Below, one piece after another: positions 12,608 to 15,590 of a DNA stretch of 15,590 bases. Position numbers and translations under genes: made by a program. Positions within the stretch are counted from its first letter, which is position 1. Every line of letters begins with the position of its first letter. Source of the DNA: Clostridia bacterium (GTDB taxonomy: Bacteria; Bacillota_A; Clostridia; Oscillospirales; CAG-272). Where the stretch lies: the NCBI GenBank assembly GCA_017462445.1, contig JAFTRB010000061.1:1-15590 (forward strand), written 5' to 3'. Under the pieces are notes generated by a model, which was given only the letters and a program-made list of their open reading frames with translations, was not told the DNA's origin and did no database searches.

Positions 12608-15367
12608 ATGAAAAAGCTATTTAGCCTATTTATCCTATTTGTTCTTGCGCTCGCACTTGTTAGCTGCGGCGGAAACGACACCCCGGGCGGCGAGGGCAAT
12701 AACGGTGACGGTGGCCACATACACCAATACACCGAGAAGCTGACCTACGCTCCGGGAGCTGAGATCATTGCCCCCACCTGCACCAGCGGAGGCAAATATT
12801 ACTATGTCTGCACCTGTGGCAAGCCCGGCACCGAGACCTACGAAACCGCTCCTAATCCTCACTCCTTTTCAAGAATGGTGGAGGACGAGGAGCATCTGGC
12901 AAAGGAGGCATCCTGCCAGGACGCCAAGCGATATTTCTATACCTGTGAAAACTGCGATGCGATCTCACCGGACGCAACCTTCTCGTCAGGCTCGCGGCTC
13001 GAGCATAGCTACGAGGACAATCTCTGCGTATACGGCTGCGGCGACGAGCTTAACAAATATACCCTCTCCGAGGGCGGAGACTACTACATTCTTACTCTGT
13101 TCCGCGAAAAGCTTGATATTGTAGCGCTCCCCTCCGAATACAAGGGCTTGCCCGTTAAGGCAATCGGGTCGCATGCGTTCTCCGGTGTGCCCGTAAAGGA
13201 GATAATCCTCCCCGAGAGCATCACCGAAATTAAAGACAATGCCTTCTATACCGATACCACCCTTGAAAAAATCAATCTTGAAAATGTCACCTCCATAGGC
13301 GAGCAGGCATTCTACGGCTGTGCCTCCCTTACAGAGGTAAAACTTAACACGGGTGTCACCCTCGGCGACTATTGCTTCGCCGCAACAGGCATCACCGAGC
13401 TGACAATACCCGAGAATGTAACCAATATCGGTGTCGGTGCCTTCTCCCATTGCTCCTCGCTTGAAAGAATTAACTATAACGCAATATTGGCAAATGACAT
13501 TGAATACCCCAACTCGGTGTTCAGCTGCTATGAAGATGACGCGCAGGATATAACCCTCTATATCAGCAAAAATGTCGAGCGCATCCCCGCAAGCTTCTTT
13601 TCCAACTCCAAGGTTGCCGATATAGTAATAGACGAGGAATGCAACAGCCTCACCGTCGGCAGATACGCCTTCTATCAAGCTTCCCTGCCTATATCTCTCA
13701 CTCTTGAAAGAGTGGCAACCGTAGGTCAAAGAGCCTTCTATGGCACCGGAATAACAGCGCTCACCCTTGACGGACACATAGACCTTGTTGAGAGCGAGGC
13801 CTTCGGCGAATGCTCCGCCCTAAGCGAGGTAACAATACTGAAGAACCGCGGCCGCTTTGAGCAATATCTCTTTGCCAACTGCGACAGCCTTGAAACCGTA
13901 TACTACCGCCACGAGGGCAGCGAGGTGCTTGACCGCGCGCTGTGGTCCTCCGGCGAAACACTCAAGCTGGTTATTGGAAGCAATGTAAAAACGATCCCCT
14001 CGGACTTTGAGGCGGGCGGAATTGCCTTTCTGGAGTTTGAAAGCGGCGCGTCGGATGTGGTAATAGGCGACAATGCGTTTATCTCCGACATCCGCGGCGT
14101 GCTTGACCTATCCTGCGTCAAAGCAATAGGCAGCCGCGCCTTCGGCTATACCACCACCGGCATCGACAAGCTTATTCTTCCAAGAGGGCTTGAAAGCCTT
14201 GGCGCAAGCGCATTCTATAAGGTTAATGAGCTTGAATATCTGGCAGAAGCTTGCAGAGACATCCCACTCTATGACGGAAGCATAAGGCCCGCCTTCGCGA
14301 ATGTTGGCAGCGTGGTCTTTGGCGCAGATGTCAAAGCTATCCCCGCCCACATCTTCCACACTGTTACTATCGGCTCTGTCGGATTCGCTGACGAGAATAT
14401 ATATCTGGAAAGAATTGGCGACTATGCCTTCGGCTCGGCAAAAATAACATCTCTGTCTCTCCCCCGCTTTAGTTTCGAAATAGGCGACTATGCCTTCTAT
14501 AATGTAATCACTGCCTCCACCATAAACCTTACCAAGGTTGAGGAGCTTGGCGAATATTCCTTCGCAGAATTCAAGGGAAATATCATCTTAAGCGGCATCA
14601 ACATCCCGAATATTCCGGATTCCGCCTTCAAGGGCGCGGTCGGCATCACAGGCGAGCTTGACCTGTCAGATGTTGGAGTTATTGGCCCCGAGTGCTTCTC
14701 GGGCTGCACCGGAATAACCAAGCTGATTATCGGAGAAGCTACTTATCTGATAGACGATTACTCCTTTGAAGATTGCACAGGACTTACCGAGGTGGTATTC
14801 AATGCCATAAATGCTCTCGATGCCCCCGAGGTAAGCCAGGGCGCATTCCGCACGAGCGAGACTGCAAAGGGCTTCAAGCTTACCATAGGCAATAAAGTAA
14901 CCCACATCCCAAGCCACCTCTTCAAAAGCTCCCAGGTAAACAAAATTATCTTTGAGGATGAAAGCGTATGCAAGAGCATCGGCGAGTATGCCTTCGCATA
15001 TACCTACGAGCTTTATCGTGTCAATGTTGTACTTCCCGACTCTCTTGAAAGCCTGGGCAGCTCGGCATTCGTTCTCACCAAGGCGAGTAGCATAACCTTC
15101 GGCTCCGGAATAAAATACATTGGTGAAAATGCTCTCTGGTCCATGGGCGTCGCAGAAGACGAGGGCACGCGCGATTACGGCTTTATCGAGAAGGTGTTCT
15201 TCACCGAGGATGTGACCTTCAAGGTTTACAGCTACGATAGCGAAACAGACACCGTCACCGACACGGGCGAAACAGTCACCTTCAAGGCAAACGATAGCGA
15301 AAACGCCACCGAGTATGCCAAGCTTCTGTATAGAGGAAACCTGGTATACAGCACCTACACTATATAA
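12608..15367 (+). CDS. BspA-like leucine-rich repeat surface lipoprotein
   Basis: 919 residues. The signal peptide ends in lipobox LVSC (C20), so the mature protein is lipid-anchored outside the membrane. A Gly/Asn-rich linker (21-36) is followed by cysteine-bearing modules (C58/C68/C70, C103/C113/C116, C140/C144) of the 'TCxxxGxxxYxCxCG' type seen in Clostridia surface proteins. From about 183 to near 880 there are roughly 25-30 LRR_5/BspA repeats with the core xIGxxAFxxCxxLxxLxL, for example SIGEQAFYGCASLTEVKL. There is no C-terminal sortase or cell-wall motif. BspA-type proteins in other bacteria bind host or bacterial surfaces; the ligand here is unknown. GAGAG at 12594-12598 is a modest ribosome binding site. 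The gene sits behind TetR. Confidence 0.9.
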   Translation: MKKLFSLFILFVLALALVSCGGNDTPGGEGNNGDGGHIHQYTEKLTYAPGAEIIAPTCTSGGKYYYVCTCGKPGTETYETAPNPHSFSRMVEDEEHLAKEASCQDAKRYFYTCENCDAISPDATFSSGSRLEHSYEDNLCVYGCGDELNKYTLSEGGDYYILTLFREKLDIVALPSEYKGLPVKAIGSHAFSGVPVKEIILPESITEIKDNAFYTDTTLEKINLENVTSIGEQAFYGCASLTEVKLNTGVTLGDYCFAATGITELTIPENVTNIGVGAFSHCSSLERINYNAILANDIEYPNSVFSCYEDDAQDITLYISKNVERIPASFFSNSKVADIVIDEECNSLTVGRYAFYQASLPISLTLERVATVGQRAFYGTGITALTLDGHIDLVESEAFGECSALSEVTILKNRGRFEQYLFANCDSLETVYYRHEGSEVLDRALWSSGETLKLVIGSNVKTIPSDFEAGGIAFLEFESGASDVVIGDNAFISDIRGVLDLSCVKAIGSRAFGYTTTGIDKLILPRGLESLGASAFYKVNELEYLAEACRDIPLYDGSIRPAFANVGSVVFGADVKAIPAHIFHTVTIGSVGFADENIYLERIGDYAFGSAKITSLSLPRFSFEIGDYAFYNVITASTINLTKVEELGEYSFAEFKGNIILSGINIPNIPDSAFKGAVGITGELDLSDVGVIGPECFSGCTGITKLIIGEATYLIDDYSFEDCTGLTEVVFNAINALDAPEVSQGAFRTSETAKGFKLTIGNKVTHIPSHLFKSSQVNKIIFEDESVCKSIGEYAFAYTYELYRVNVVLPDSLESLGSSAFVLTKASSITFGSGIKYIGENALWSMGVAEDEGTRDYGFIEKVFFTEDVTFKVYSYDSETDTVTDTGETVTFKANDSENATEYAKLLYRGNLVYSTYTI

Positions 15368-15397
15368 GAACGGCAATGAACGGCAATGAACGGCAAT
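15368..15397 (+). repeat. Three tandem 10-bp repeats
   Basis: GAACGGCAAT occurs three times in a row immediately after the TAA stop of the LRR lipoprotein gene. The 10-bp period equals about one helical turn. Purpose unknown; slippage expansion is the simplest origin. Confidence 0.9.
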
Positions 15398-15463
15398 AGC
15401 GAAAATTTGCCATAGGCCAAAGCTTCAGGCACTGTGATGCCCTGATACAATAAGGGGCTGAGT

Positions 15464-15529
15464 CATTAAGAATACCGATAAAACGGGATAAAAAGCGAAG
15501 GTTAAATGCAAAAATCTGTATTCTTAGTG
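15464..15529. repeat. 12-bp inverted repeat with 42-nt interior
   Basis: CAtTAAGAATAC (15464-15475) and GTATTCTTAgTG (15518-15529) are complementary at 11 of 12 positions, and the odd pair is a T-G that RNA tolerates. There is no T-run, so it is not an ordinary terminator. It lies in a stretch (15398-15590) where I see no gene. It could be the base of a structured RNA or the leader of a gene beyond the window. Confidence 0.5.
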
Positions 15530-15590
15530 CGAAGCGCCTTTCGGGGCTAGCTTGATTTAGAGCAGAAAGCGACGTTTACGACCAACAGGC

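Noticed and set aside
12986..13777. Long minus-strand open frame opposite the LRR lipoprotein gene
   Set aside because: It is a shadow of the repeat-rich + strand coding sequence, with no start signals or family features; the same applies to 14666-15376 and to the other frames opposite strong genes.

Overview
The window looks like chromosomal DNA from a low-to-mid GC Gram-positive anaerobe, most likely a gut-type Clostridia member. This is an inference. It rests on strong Shine-Dalgarno sequences, sigma-A promoters with extended -10 elements, lipobox lipoproteins, a BspA-type leucine-rich repeat surface protein, zinc-ribbon membrane proteins and a set of intracellular glycosidases. No rRNA, tRNA, CRISPR array, transposase or integrase gene was seen.

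Layout. (a) 1-1045: a short leader, a textbook promoter and a short-chain dehydrogenase/reductase on the + strand. (b) 1150-7389, minus strand: a five-gene operon read right to left. In transcription order it encodes a GH2 beta-mannosidase-like enzyme, a NUDIX hydrolase, an SGNH esterase-like protein, an MGH1/GH63-like (alpha/alpha)6 glycosidase and a CrtC/AttH lipocalin-like protein. It has a clear promoter at 7361-7389 and a 12-bp-stem terminator directly after the last stop codon. (c) 7522-8598, plus strand: a divergently transcribed, well-translated TIM-barrel-like protein of unrecognised family. The divergent promoters carry the same 10-bp sequence over their -35 elements, as an inverted repeat. 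(d) 8637-11645: a visibly AT-richer block. It opens with a bidirectional terminator and a 177-bp segment bounded by 25-bp inverted repeats (24/25 identical). That segment contains a good promoter pointing away from the downstream genes. Three tightly linked genes follow (polytopic membrane protein with split zinc ribbon, InlB-repeat lipoprotein, zinc-ribbon/L7L12-like membrane protein), then a terminator. (e) 11800-15367: a TetR-family regulator with a dyad over its own transcription start, probably co-transcribed with a 919-residue BspA-like lipoprotein. (f) 15368-15590: non-coding, with a 3x10-bp tandem repeat and a long-loop inverted repeat.

How it fits together. Region (b)/(c) reads as a carbohydrate-processing locus, with cytoplasmic glycosidases and an accessory esterase under shared control. 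Regions (d) and (e) look like cell-envelope functions. The most interesting element is the 8730-8906 segment. It has the architecture of a phase-variable invertible promoter (inverton) that would switch the three-gene envelope operon, and the sequenced orientation appears to be the OFF or low state. An alternative reading is a small-RNA gene plus two copies of a palindromic operator. Product functions in region (d) cannot be assigned from sequence alone.
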